Positions 24,358 to 32,052 of a stretch of DNA of 59,979 nt are shown here, piece by piece. The notes under the pieces were generated by a model. The model saw only the letters and a program-made list of their open reading frames with translations. It was not told the origin of the DNA and did not search any database. Each line of letters starts with the position of its first letter. Positions within the stretch are counted from its first letter, which is position 1. Source of the DNA: CAMNAO01 sp045605145 (lineage in GTDB: Bacteria > Bacillota > Clostridia > Oscillospirales > Oscillospiraceae); the NCBI GenBank assembly GCA_045605145.1, contig JAZUPH010000011.1:1-59979 (forward strand). The letters are read 5' to 3'. A program made the position numbers and the translations under genes.

Positions 24358-24777
24358 TTATTTCAGACCCAGCTCTTCGTCGAGTATGGCGGCGGCGCGG
24401 CGCACCAGCTCGTTGCAGCTGAGCAGGGTCTCACCCGGGTTAGGCTGCCGCTTCAGTTCACGGCAGATTATGCTGCCGCCGCACTGGGCCATAAAACGCT
24501 CGGCAAGGCGGCGTGTCATGGCGGCGTCCGCGTTCTTATCCTCCGGCGTGGGCACATTCCCGTGCCCCAGCAGTATGCCGGCCGCCATAAACATACCCGT
24601 CACGGCTCCGCAGACCTCACCCATGCGGCCCATTCCGCCGCCGAAGGTGGATGTGAGCTTCAGAGCGGTCTCCTCGTCAAGGCCGGTCATGTCGTTAAAG
24701 GCCGACAGCACCGCCTGTGCGCAGTTCATGCCGCTTTTGTGCAGGGATGCTGCCAATTCGTCGTGTTTCATATTCAT
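24358..24777 (-). CDS. C_GCAxxG_C_C family protein
   Basis: The 139-residue protein carries the spaced cysteine pattern of this family: GMNCAQAVLSAF (first Cys), GGMGRMGEVCGAVTG (the CGAxxG element), then C in AQCGGSIICREL and a last Cys in LLSCNEL. These proteins are thought to bind a metal or redox cofactor, but the function is unproven. Its ATG overlaps the stop of the upstream permease gene (TAATG), so translation is coupled to the ABC operon. Family members also occur in molybdenum-hydroxylase clusters, of which partial sets lie at 1129-4080. Confidence 0.8.
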   Translation of the reverse strand: MNMKHDELAASLHKSGMNCAQAVLSAFNDMTGLDEETALKLTSTFGGGMGRMGEVCGAVTGMFMAAGILLGHGNVPTPEDKNADAAMTRRLAERFMAQCGGSIICRELKRQPNPGETLLSCNELVRRAAAILDEELGLK

Positions 24778-25925
24778 TACCCTATTATCTGCCGCGGGTT
24801 AAGCCCTGCGGCGTCTTTTTTCAGCTTCAGCTTGCTGCGCCATGCCCTGCTCAGACACAGTGCGCCGGCTGCAAAGGGAAGCGCCATCACCGACACGCCC
24901 AGCCACAGCCACGGATCTTCCGCCGCCCACCACAGCCAGCAGGGCGGCATCGCGGCCCTGAGCGTACTCACAGCCGGGACGGTCAAAGCAAGGTCCGTAA
25001 ATATAGGCGACAGAGCAATGCCGCCCAAAAGCAGCAGCACCACAAGAGTCTGTGCGCGCCCTTCGTCCCTGAACAGTGCCGACAGAAGCAGTGACAGGGG
25101 AATCAGCGCCGCGATATAGGCCGCGCAGGGCAGGATAAGCCCCGCTGCCGCGTCCCCGTTGGGAACAAAAGCGGCTGCTGTCAGACCCACAGCGGCGGCG
25201 ACCAGGATAAGCAGGCCGCGCACCAGCACGTTGGGCACAGCGGAGCATAGCAGGCCGCGTCGCAGGCCGACAAAGGCGGTGACGGAGTCAAGATCGCGCC
25301 CAAGTGTCGGCAGATTGCCGTACATCACCAGTGCAAACAGCACTGCCGCCGCACAGCCCATAGTCAGCGAGCGGGCACGGGCAGATGTGGGTGCCTGTGC
25401 CGATGATGCGGTGCTGATATCAAAGCTGAATCGCAGGCCGCCGTCAAAATAGCGTTCATACCGGGCGGCAAATTCTCCCGGTGTGACGCCCTGGTCACTG
25501 AGTGCGGGAGCCGCCACATAGGGTGCGGCATAGCGGTACAGCATTGCCGCCGCCGCGATGCGCGCCGTTTCCGCAGATGCAGAGGACGGGCTTGTGACCA
25601 GCACAAGAGAAGCGCCGGTATCGCCGCTTTCGACCCGCCCGTCAAGTCCGGGCAGGATAATTATTCCGCAGTCCAGCTCCCCACTTTCGATGCGGCGCAT
25701 CAGATCCTCCTCATCGCTGCAGGGTACAAAGCCCTGTGCCAGAAGACCGTCAGTGATCGCCGCTGCGGTCGCGCCTCCGTCAGTGTCGCACACTCCCACG
25801 GGGGGGTACTCGGTGCTGCCGCCCGCCATGGGCGCCAGGGCGATGAGCAGTGCCGCCGCCGCGAGGGCGAGGATGAATGCCCTGTCGCGCAGGCAGCGCT
25901 TAAGGGCGAAAAGGAGCCATTTCAT
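24777..25925 (-). CDS. ABC-2 type transporter permease
   Basis: The 382-residue protein has an N-terminal helix (about 17-34), a large extracytoplasmic loop with a substrate-binding-like pattern (VGVCDTDGG, GIIILPG), and five to six helices in the C-terminal half. That is the ABC-2/YhgE-like exporter layout. It overlaps the preceding permease by 4 bases, so the two probably form a heterodimer energised by the ATPase at 28980. The cargo is unknown. Confidence 0.8.
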   Translation of the reverse strand: MKWLLFALKRCLRDRAFILALAAAALLIALAPMAGGSTEYPPVGVCDTDGGATAAAITDGLLAQGFVPCSDEEDLMRRIESGELDCGIIILPGLDGRVESGDTGASLVLVTSPSSASAETARIAAAAMLYRYAAPYVAAPALSDQGVTPGEFAARYERYFDGGLRFSFDISTASSAQAPTSARARSLTMGCAAAVLFALVMYGNLPTLGRDLDSVTAFVGLRRGLLCSAVPNVLVRGLLILVAAAVGLTAAAFVPNGDAAAGLILPCAAYIAALIPLSLLLSALFRDEGRAQTLVVLLLLGGIALSPIFTDLALTVPAVSTLRAAMPPCWLWWAAEDPWLWLGVSVMALPFAAGALCLSRAWRSKLKLKKDAAGLNPRQIIG

Positions 25926-27112
25926 GCCTCGTTACCTCCCACCAGTGCAAGGCGAAGCCGCCGCCGGATAAGCAGCGTTGCCGCGGCGGCATATACAAGG
26001 GCTGCCGCGCACTCCAAAAAGCCAAGGCTGCCGCCCAGCAGGGGCGCCAGCAGACCGCGCACAGCGCCGAAAGGCGTCAGCCGCGCCAGAAGCAGCAACG
26101 CGGACGGCAGCATACTGCGGGGGATAAGCCCGCCGCACAGGAACAGCCCCGCGAAGTTTGTAAGTGCGCTTACCGCACCTGCACTGCTACCCAGGGACAT
26201 TACCAGCGCCGACTCCCACACGGTGACAAGCAGCGCGGCGAATATGGCGGGCAGCGCCGACCACAGTGCCGGCGCGCTGCCGTCCATGCGGCACAGCATC
26301 CACGCCGCAAGGCCGATGAGCACCAGTCTGAACAGGGAGGGCAGCAGAATTTTATACAGCATATATGCGCCGTCCGACACGCCGCAGGCGCGCAGCCTGG
26401 GCAGCAGGCTCAGATCCTCCGTAAGCAGGCGGCGGAAAAACATAACGCACAGCCCCAGAAGCAGCACCAGCCAGCAAAGGCCGTAGTGCGCCATAAGGCT
26501 CATGCCGGTATCTTCATAGTCAAGGGTGCGCATTGTGAAATAGTCATCAAATGCGCCTACAGCCGCGTTAAGCAGGCTGAGATTGGATTGGGTCAGATAG
26601 TCGTCATAGACCGAGTTAAGACCCTTTTCTCTTATAATATCTTCTCCGGCGAACACGCCGTACTGCCCGGCGGCCATAAGTATCTCACCGGCGCGGGCAA
26701 TTTTCTCCACCACGTCGGCATGCAGCGCCGCCGCAGGGGACAGGATTATTTCACCGCGGCATTCACGGCCGCGCATGATGGCCTCGAGATAGCCTTCCGG
26801 CAGGATTATCACCGCCGCACATTCGCCGGCTTCAAGGGAGTCCATTGCGGCCCCGCGGCGCGCGGTGTCAATGCTCAGGGCGGATTCCATAAGCTGCTGA
26901 TCCTTGACCACGCCAATGGCAAAGCGGCTGGCAACGGAACCGTCCTCATCCACCAGCATTACACTGATTGCGCCGTCACCGCCCGTGCCGCCGGAAAAGG
27001 ACAGGGCGGCAAGGCCGCACAGCGCGAAAAACAGCGCAGCAAGAACAAGCGCGGATAAAAATCCGCGCTTGAACAGTTTTGCGTCACGAATAAACATTCC
27101 GCGCTGCTTCAT
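25922..27112 (-). CDS. ABC-2 type transporter permease
   Basis: The 396-residue protein has the same plan as the next gene: one N-terminal helix (about 16-38), a long outside domain (SVMLVDEDGSVASRF, CAAVIILPEGYLEAI) and a cluster of helices from about 205. Paired ABC-2 permeases of this type export lipids, peptides or drugs. It begins 6 bases after the large repeat protein ends, so the four upstream and downstream genes form one operon. The substrate cannot be inferred. Confidence 0.8.
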   Translation of the reverse strand: MKQRGMFIRDAKLFKRGFLSALVLAALFFALCGLAALSFSGGTGGDGAISVMLVDEDGSVASRFAIGVVKDQQLMESALSIDTARRGAAMDSLEAGECAAVIILPEGYLEAIMRGRECRGEIILSPAAALHADVVEKIARAGEILMAAGQYGVFAGEDIIREKGLNSVYDDYLTQSNLSLLNAAVGAFDDYFTMRTLDYEDTGMSLMAHYGLCWLVLLLGLCVMFFRRLLTEDLSLLPRLRACGVSDGAYMLYKILLPSLFRLVLIGLAAWMLCRMDGSAPALWSALPAIFAALLVTVWESALVMSLGSSAGAVSALTNFAGLFLCGGLIPRSMLPSALLLLARLTPFGAVRGLLAPLLGGSLGFLECAAALVYAAAATLLIRRRLRLALVGGNEA

Positions 27113-27118
27113 TCAGAC

Positions 27119-28939
27119 TCAGTACATGGAGTACATCAGGTCTTCAACGATGGCGTATACTTCTTCCACCAGATCGTAGATCTCATCCTCATCAAGGGAC
27201 AGGATCTCAGTGTAGGAGGGAGCCTTGGGTACATCGTCGTCGGTGTCCACGGTGATGGTGATGGCGCTGAGGACCATAGCGGCCTCTTCGATACTCTCGC
27301 CGTCCTCGGTGGCATCGGTGAAGGTGATGGTGTAAACACCCTTTTCCTCGGTGTATTCACCGGCAACGCCGATCAGATCGTAGGTGTCGTCCATGGTGAA
27401 TTCCCACTCACCCTTTTCCTTGTCAACGACAAATTCGATGGAATAGTCGTAGTAGGGGTTGTCACAATAGTAAATAGAAGCCTCGAAAGCCTCGTCAGTG
27501 TCCTCTTTCACCTTGTACTCAAAGGTGTAGGTGCCGTAATAATCGGTCATCTCGAAGGAGATCTCAGCGGGGTTGGACAGATCAGGGCCGATGATGAGCT
27601 TCATCTTCTGATAGCCGTCGTCATATTTGAAGCCCAGCAGGTTGCTGCCCTTCAGATAGAACTCAAACTTCAGTGTGACGTCCATATCGTCGGCATCCTC
27701 GAGAGCCTCTTCCATCTCCTCGAGGGCGTCGCCGATGCTGTCGTACATCTCGTCGATGGCATCCTGCATATCGTCGGAATCAATATCCATGCCGTACAGC
27801 TCGGAATACAGCTCGAACAGCTCGGGGTTGTCGTCCACCAGAGTAACAACGGAGTCAAGGAACTTCTCCAGCTTCTTGTCGCCCTCAACCTCTTCCAGCA
27901 TGGCGATGCCGATGTTGATGATGGCCTCGCCGTCCAGCTTCAGGCTGACAACATTGACCTTGGTCTTCTCGCCGCCGATCTTGATCTCGTCCTTCTCGGT
28001 CTCGCTCTCGCCATACTTGAAAGCGGACTTGATGAGCAGCTCAATATACTTCTCGGCGAGGGTGCTGCCGTCATCGTACAGCTTGGTCACGGACTTCTCC
28101 ATGCTGCCTGCGCTCTCGAAAAGAAGCTCCATCATTTCCACGGCTTCGTCGCCTATGTAGAAATCGCTGTCCTCATCGAAGAAGATGGAGTCAGCCAGGT
28201 TCTTCTCCAGGTCTTTGATGCTCATGCCGTAGGCATCGCCCTCAAGAAGCCACTCGGAGGAGAGGACTATCTCATCAGCGCCAAGGAAGAAGGCTGCGTC
28301 CATCTCATTGCCGAGAACGTCTGCAGTCAGCTCAAGGGCGGTCTTGCTGCCGTCCAGATCAAAATAGAACTTAAGCTGTCCTTCGGCAGACATACTCATG
28401 CCGGCCATTTCTTCCATAACATCGGACAGATCCACACTCACGGCGATACTGCCGCTGTTGGCGGTCTCTTCAACGGTCTGGAGGATGGGGTTGCTTCTAA
28501 GATCACTCAGGGTGTTCATGGCTGCATCGGGGACCTTGTTTTCAGGTGCTCCGCCGCCGGCCAGAGAGGCGATCAGGATAATGACCACGATCAGAGCAAC
28601 AGCGCCGATGGCAGCGGGAATCAGCCACTTGGGCAGGTTGGGAATAACGGGGCCGCCGCTCTTAACGCGGGACCTCTTCACCGGAGCCTGCTGGGGCTGT
28701 GCATACTGGGGCTGCTGGTACTGAGCATACTGGGGCTGCTGGTACTGAGGCTGCTGGTACTGAGCGTACTGAGGCTGAGTATACTGAGGCTGAGTATACT
28801 GAGGCTGAGTATACTGAGGCTGCTGGTACTGAGCGTACTGAGGCTGAGCATACTGGGGTTGCTGATCTGCCGCATACTGAGCGGGCGGGACCTGCTGACC
28901 CTCTGCGGGGGTGTAGGACGGGATGTTGTTTTCGTCCAT
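27119..28939 (-). CDS. Membrane-anchored surface protein with Tyr/Gln/Pro repeats, inside an ABC operon
   Basis: The start at MDENNIPSY has GGAGAAAG upstream, giving 606 residues. Residues about 15-85 are a disordered repeat of YAQPQ/YTQPQ/YQQPQ units on the cytoplasmic side. A basic stretch and one transmembrane helix follow (about 105-125, WLIPAAIGAVALIVVIIL). The remaining 480 residues are an acidic extracytoplasmic domain with many Asp/Glu and an immunoglobulin-like or beta-rich look, which I do not recognise. Its place between the ATPase and the permeases suggests it is part of the exporter or its sensor. Confidence 0.7.
   Translation of the reverse strand: MDENNIPSYTPAEGQQVPPAQYAADQQPQYAQPQYAQYQQPQYTQPQYTQPQYTQPQYAQYQQPQYQQPQYAQYQQPQYAQPQQAPVKRSRVKSGGPVIPNLPKWLIPAAIGAVALIVVIILIASLAGGGAPENKVPDAAMNTLSDLRSNPILQTVEETANSGSIAVSVDLSDVMEEMAGMSMSAEGQLKFYFDLDGSKTALELTADVLGNEMDAAFFLGADEIVLSSEWLLEGDAYGMSIKDLEKNLADSIFFDEDSDFYIGDEAVEMMELLFESAGSMEKSVTKLYDDGSTLAEKYIELLIKSAFKYGESETEKDEIKIGGEKTKVNVVSLKLDGEAIINIGIAMLEEVEGDKKLEKFLDSVVTLVDDNPELFELYSELYGMDIDSDDMQDAIDEMYDSIGDALEEMEEALEDADDMDVTLKFEFYLKGSNLLGFKYDDGYQKMKLIIGPDLSNPAEISFEMTDYYGTYTFEYKVKEDTDEAFEASIYYCDNPYYDYSIEFVVDKEKGEWEFTMDDTYDLIGVAGEYTEEKGVYTITFTDATEDGESIEEAAMVLSAITITVDTDDDVPKAPSYTEILSLDEDEIYDLVEEVYAIVEDLMYSMY
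28700..28865. repeat. Tandem coding repeat
   Basis: Units of about 15 bases (TACTGAGGCTGAGTA and variants with GCTGGTACTGAG) are repeated many times and encode the Y-(A/T/Q)-Q-P-Q units of the surface protein. Such repeats can change copy number by slippage without shifting frame when they vary by multiples of three. Confidence 0.8.
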
Positions 28940-28979
28940 GGTCTTTCTCCTTTCACTCCGGCGCCTGGGCGTCGGCATG

Positions 28980-29642
28980 TTACTTATATAACAGCGCAAA
29001 TTTGCGCTGTAATTGACTGAACTGTTCTTCGCTGCTGCCTGTGCCCAAAAGCTCACCACGCTGGTAGACTTCGGCACGGCCGCTTTTTATAACAACGAGG
29101 CGGTCAAAAATGGGGAAAAATTCATCCGGGTCGTGGGCAACGTAGAGTATGGATTTCCCCGCTGCCTTCAGGGAGGCGAGCAGCCATACCAACTCGCTGC
29201 GGGCGCCGGCGTCCAGCGCCTCACACGGCTCATCCAGCAACAGAATGTCGGGCTGCGCCGCCAGAGCGCAGGCGATACTCAGCCGTTTTTTCATTCCGCC
29301 GGAGAGTTTGCCCACACGCTTTTTGTAAAACTCGGCCACGCCGAAGGGCGGCGTTTCCGGCATGGGCTTTCCTGCCAGCGCACAGAAGAAACGCAGATTG
29401 TCCGCGGAGGTCATATCCTCCATCAGACCGGTCTTCTGAGGCACATAGCCGATGGAGCCGCCGGCCTCAACCGTGCCCGAATCGGGGCGCAGAATACCGG
29501 CGATAAGGGCCAGCGCTGTGGACTTGCCACAACCGTTGGCACCGGCAATGACCACACATTCTCCGCATTTCAGCTCCAGCCCGAAGCCGTCAAGGACTTT
29601 GTTGCCCCTGTATGAAAAGCATATGTCGCTGACCTTAAGCAT
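28980..29642 (-). CDS. ABC transporter ATP-binding protein
   Basis: The 220-residue protein has Walker A GANGCGKST (about 31-39), a Q-loop at VPQKTG, the signature LSGGMKKRLS, Walker B ILLLDEP and the H-loop His in YVAHD. It powers the two ABC-2 permeases downstream in the same operon. The start may be this ATG or a GTG six bases upstream; GGGGTGG lies just before the ATG. A promoter follows at 29718-29746. Confidence 0.9.
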   Translation of the reverse strand: MLKVSDICFSYRGNKVLDGFGLELKCGECVVIAGANGCGKSTALALIAGILRPDSGTVEAGGSIGYVPQKTGLMEDMTSADNLRFFCALAGKPMPETPPFGVAEFYKKRVGKLSGGMKKRLSIACALAAQPDILLLDEPCEALDAGARSELVWLLASLKAAGKSILYVAHDPDEFFPIFDRLVVIKSGRAEVYQRGELLGTGSSEEQFSQLQRKFALLYK

Positions 29643-29717
29643 ATCCACCCCGCACCGCTGAGCCAGACAGCGGCTGACAAACTGACAGAAATATTAAGAA
29701 ACGATTAAGTATCTTGC

Positions 29718-29746
29718 ATTATATCATGCCTTGTACCCGCATGCAA
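29718..29746 (-). promoter_or_regulatory. Promoter of the ABC transporter operon
   Basis: Minus strand: TTGCAT (29741-29746), a 17-base spacer and TATAAT (29718-29723). The leader to the ATPase start is about 70 bases. Confidence 0.7.
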
Positions 29747-29809
29747 CCGAATTTCGCAATTATTGCCGCCAAATAGTGGCAAGTTGCCGCAAAAAAGCCG
29801 CAAAAAATC

Positions 29810-29838
29810 GCAGGCGGCTTTTGAATAAAGCCGCCTGC
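29810..29838 (-). terminator. Terminator of the zinc-ribbon gene
   Basis: GCAGGCGGCTTT (29810-29821), a 5-base loop and AAAGCCGCCTGC (29827-29838). On the minus strand it is followed by a T-rich run. Confidence 0.8.
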
Positions 29839-29897
29839 GCAGGTCTGCATTTGCTTATTCAGTTTGATTAGCCTGCAATGCGCGGTCCGGGTCAATG

Positions 29898-30770
29898 TTA
29901 CTCGGCCACAACAACAAGTACGCTGATCACCTGGTCGTTTACATCGTTGGTGAGGGTCAGCACAGTGGTGCCTTCCTCCGCGCCGGTAATGTAAACTATG
30001 GCGGTGTTGTCCACAAACTCGCCCCACTCAACGCCTATGCCGTTTCCTGCATAGCTGTGGAATACGCCGCCGTCATAAGGGAAGTAATAGGGCATTTCAG
30101 CAGTCTCGCCCACGCGGACGAACACGGCACGGCTGTAGGTGGTGTTGTCGCTGTCTGCCAGAGTAAGAATCTCTTCATACTTGGCTACGATGGGTGCGTT
30201 TTGGGCAGCTTCGTTGCTCAGGTCATCGATGCGGCCGCGCAGCGATGCGACATATTCCTCATTGGTCATGTACTGGTACACATTAAGGGCGGCAAGTGCG
30301 CCGATGAGAAGAACGATGAATATCCAAAGAATAACCTTTCCGGCAGAGCCCTTTTTCTTCTCCTTCTTCTCTTTGGGAGCTTTAGGCTCCTTCTGCTTCT
30401 TCTCCTTGGGAGCTTTAGGCTCCTTCTGATTCTTCTCCTTGGGAGCTTTCTCTTTCTTGCCCTTCTTGCCTTCGTCCGCCTTGGGCGCTTCCTGTACAGG
30501 CTGTTCGATCACCGGGGGTGCGTACACCGGTGCCTGATATGTATATACGGGAGTCTCCACTACAGGAGCGGGAGCTTCGACAACGGCAGTCTCAACGATG
30601 GGAGCTGCCTCAACGGGGGCCTCAACGACGGGAGCTTCCTCAACGGGAGCTGCAACAACAGGGGGCTCCACGGCGGGGGCGGGGGCGGGCGCTGCGGCCT
30701 GATTTGCGCCGCAGTAAGGGCAGAAACGGCTGGTGTCCGGCAGCTGTTTGCCGCAGTTAAAACATACCAT
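29898..30770 (-). CDS. Zinc-ribbon, repeat-linker membrane protein with beta-rich external domain
   Basis: The start at MVCFNCGKQL has AAAGGA nine bases upstream, giving 290 residues. A zinc ribbon (CFNCG, CPYCG; about 3-22) is followed by an Ala/Pro/Val repeat and a Lys/Glu/Pro repeat (PKEKKQKEPK units). One helix follows (about 153-172, VILWIFIVLLIGALAALNVY). The external tail has the pattern of a bacterial Ig-like fold (AVFVRVGETAEM, TTVLTLTNDVNDQVISVLVVV). Zinc ribbon inside and a beta domain outside is a common but uncharacterised Firmicute arrangement. It is a single-gene unit. Confidence 0.7.
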   Translation of the reverse strand: MVCFNCGKQLPDTSRFCPYCGANQAAAPAPAPAVEPPVVAAPVEEAPVVEAPVEAAPIVETAVVEAPAPVVETPVYTYQAPVYAPPVIEQPVQEAPKADEGKKGKKEKAPKEKNQKEPKAPKEKKQKEPKAPKEKKEKKKGSAGKVILWIFIVLLIGALAALNVYQYMTNEEYVASLRGRIDDLSNEAAQNAPIVAKYEEILTLADSDNTTYSRAVFVRVGETAEMPYYFPYDGGVFHSYAGNGIGVEWGEFVDNTAIVYITGAEEGTTVLTLTNDVNDQVISVLVVVAE

Positions 30771-30823
30771 AAACTGACATCCTTTCAATTCATTTGCAGG
30801 GGAGGAACATTCCTCACCTTTTG

Positions 30824-30852
30824 ATTATACAACATAAGCCGCGCTGTTTCAA
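30824..30852 (-). promoter_or_regulatory. Promoter of the zinc-ribbon gene
   Basis: Minus strand: TTGAAA (30847-30852), a 17-base spacer and TATAAT (30824-30829). Confidence 0.7.
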
Positions 30853-30901
30853 TGGGTTTTCGCCGCCGCGGCTACGATGCTTTTTGCTTTTTTTGCGGCT
30901 G

Positions 30902-31837
30902 TTATTCGTCATAAACTCCGCCGCCGATAAATTCACGCAGCATTGAGTCCGGTGCTAAAAGATGGTCGGGTATATCTGCGAAGCGTTCCAGCGCGGGCAG
31001 TATCTGCCGCAGCTCTTCATAGCGCTCGCTCCCCTCGGGGATGACGGCAAAGAGCTTTGCCGCGTTGTCATGAAGAACATTCACCTCACAGGGGAAGGAG
31101 GTGTCAAGCTGCAGATGGGCGCTGTCTTTAAATGGGGAGATATAGCTCTTTTCACCCCGGCGCACATTCGCCCACAGGCTCATGGTATATGCCGCGTCCG
31201 CTCCGCGGAACAGGCTGTCGCGCACGGTGCGGCGCATAAGTCGCATCCATGTGCCTTTGAACACCGTCTCATCTCCGTCGGTAACATCGGAGCGGGCACT
31301 GATGTAAAGGCGGAAGGCCTCGGGATGGGCATCGGTGATGTGCCCGTTCAGGGCGTGTATACCCTCGAAGATGACCATTTCACCCGGCTTGGGATGCAGA
31401 ATCTTGCTCGATGACATTGAGCGCATCTGGCGTGAGAAATCGTAGCGCGGCACACGGATCAGTTCGCCCCGGCTCAGACGGGAAAAATGCTCATTAAGCA
31501 GATCCAGGTCAAGGCAGTATGGCGACTCAAGGTCGTAATCGCCTTCGGGTGTGCGGGGATAGTCGGCGGAGCTGAGACTGCGGAAATAGTTGTCCATCTC
31601 CACCGAGTGAGTCACAACGCCCATGCGGCTCAGCTCGTCGCGGATCTTGCGGGCGGTGGTGGTCTTGCCGCTGCCTGAGGGGCCGGACAGCAGTATGATG
31701 GGGCTGGCCTGCCGATGCTCAAGTATCATCTTCGCGGCAAGGCGTATCTTATCATTATACAGCTCGTCACATTCTTTTAGGAAGGCGGCGGGGTCGCGCC
31801 GTGCCTTTTCGTTTATAAGGTTCAGATCGTAGCTCAT
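30902..31837 (-). CDS. Uridine kinase-like P-loop kinase
   Basis: The 311-residue protein has a Walker A motif, GPSGSGKTT (52-60), the DNYF segment typical of phosphoribulokinase/uridine kinases (EMDNYF near 81) and a Walker B-like region, MVIFEGIHALN. A helical N-terminal arm precedes the kinase. It phosphorylates a nucleoside or related alcohol using ATP; the exact substrate is not certain. Its promoter lies at about 31876-31904. Confidence 0.83.
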   Translation of the reverse strand: MSYDLNLINEKARRDPAAFLKECDELYNDKIRLAAKMILEHRQASPIILLSGPSGSGKTTTARKIRDELSRMGVVTHSVEMDNYFRSLSSADYPRTPEGDYDLESPYCLDLDLLNEHFSRLSRGELIRVPRYDFSRQMRSMSSSKILHPKPGEMVIFEGIHALNGHITDAHPEAFRLYISARSDVTDGDETVFKGTWMRLMRRTVRDSLFRGADAAYTMSLWANVRRGEKSYISPFKDSAHLQLDTSFPCEVNVLHDNAAKLFAVIPEGSERYEELRQILPALERFADIPDHLLAPDSMLREFIGGGVYDE

Positions 31838-31875
31838 GGCGGTCTCCTTTCTTTCGCAGGCATGCTTATAGTTAT

Positions 31876-31904
31876 ATAATCGGCAGTTTTTCGTGAAATG
31901 TCAA
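31876..31904 (-). promoter_or_regulatory. Promoter of the uridine kinase-like gene
   Basis: Minus strand: TTGACA (31899-31904), a 17-base spacer and GATTAT (31876-31881), followed by further AT-rich -10-like sequence. Confidence 0.5.
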
Positions 31905-32052
31905 TCGAAAATTTGTGCAGTAATAAAATATTTACATATACGCCCGCGAGTGTTTGCGCTGTCTCCACCCTGATTCGATGGATATCACCGCCAAAGCGGG
32001 GCAAAATAGGGCATCGGCAATACTGCCGCATGATTAATTGGAGGACGACATT

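Noticed and set aside
28700..28865. Tandem repeats considered as a CRISPR array
   Set aside because: Units are about 15 bases, contiguous and in frame with a protein; there are no unique spacers.
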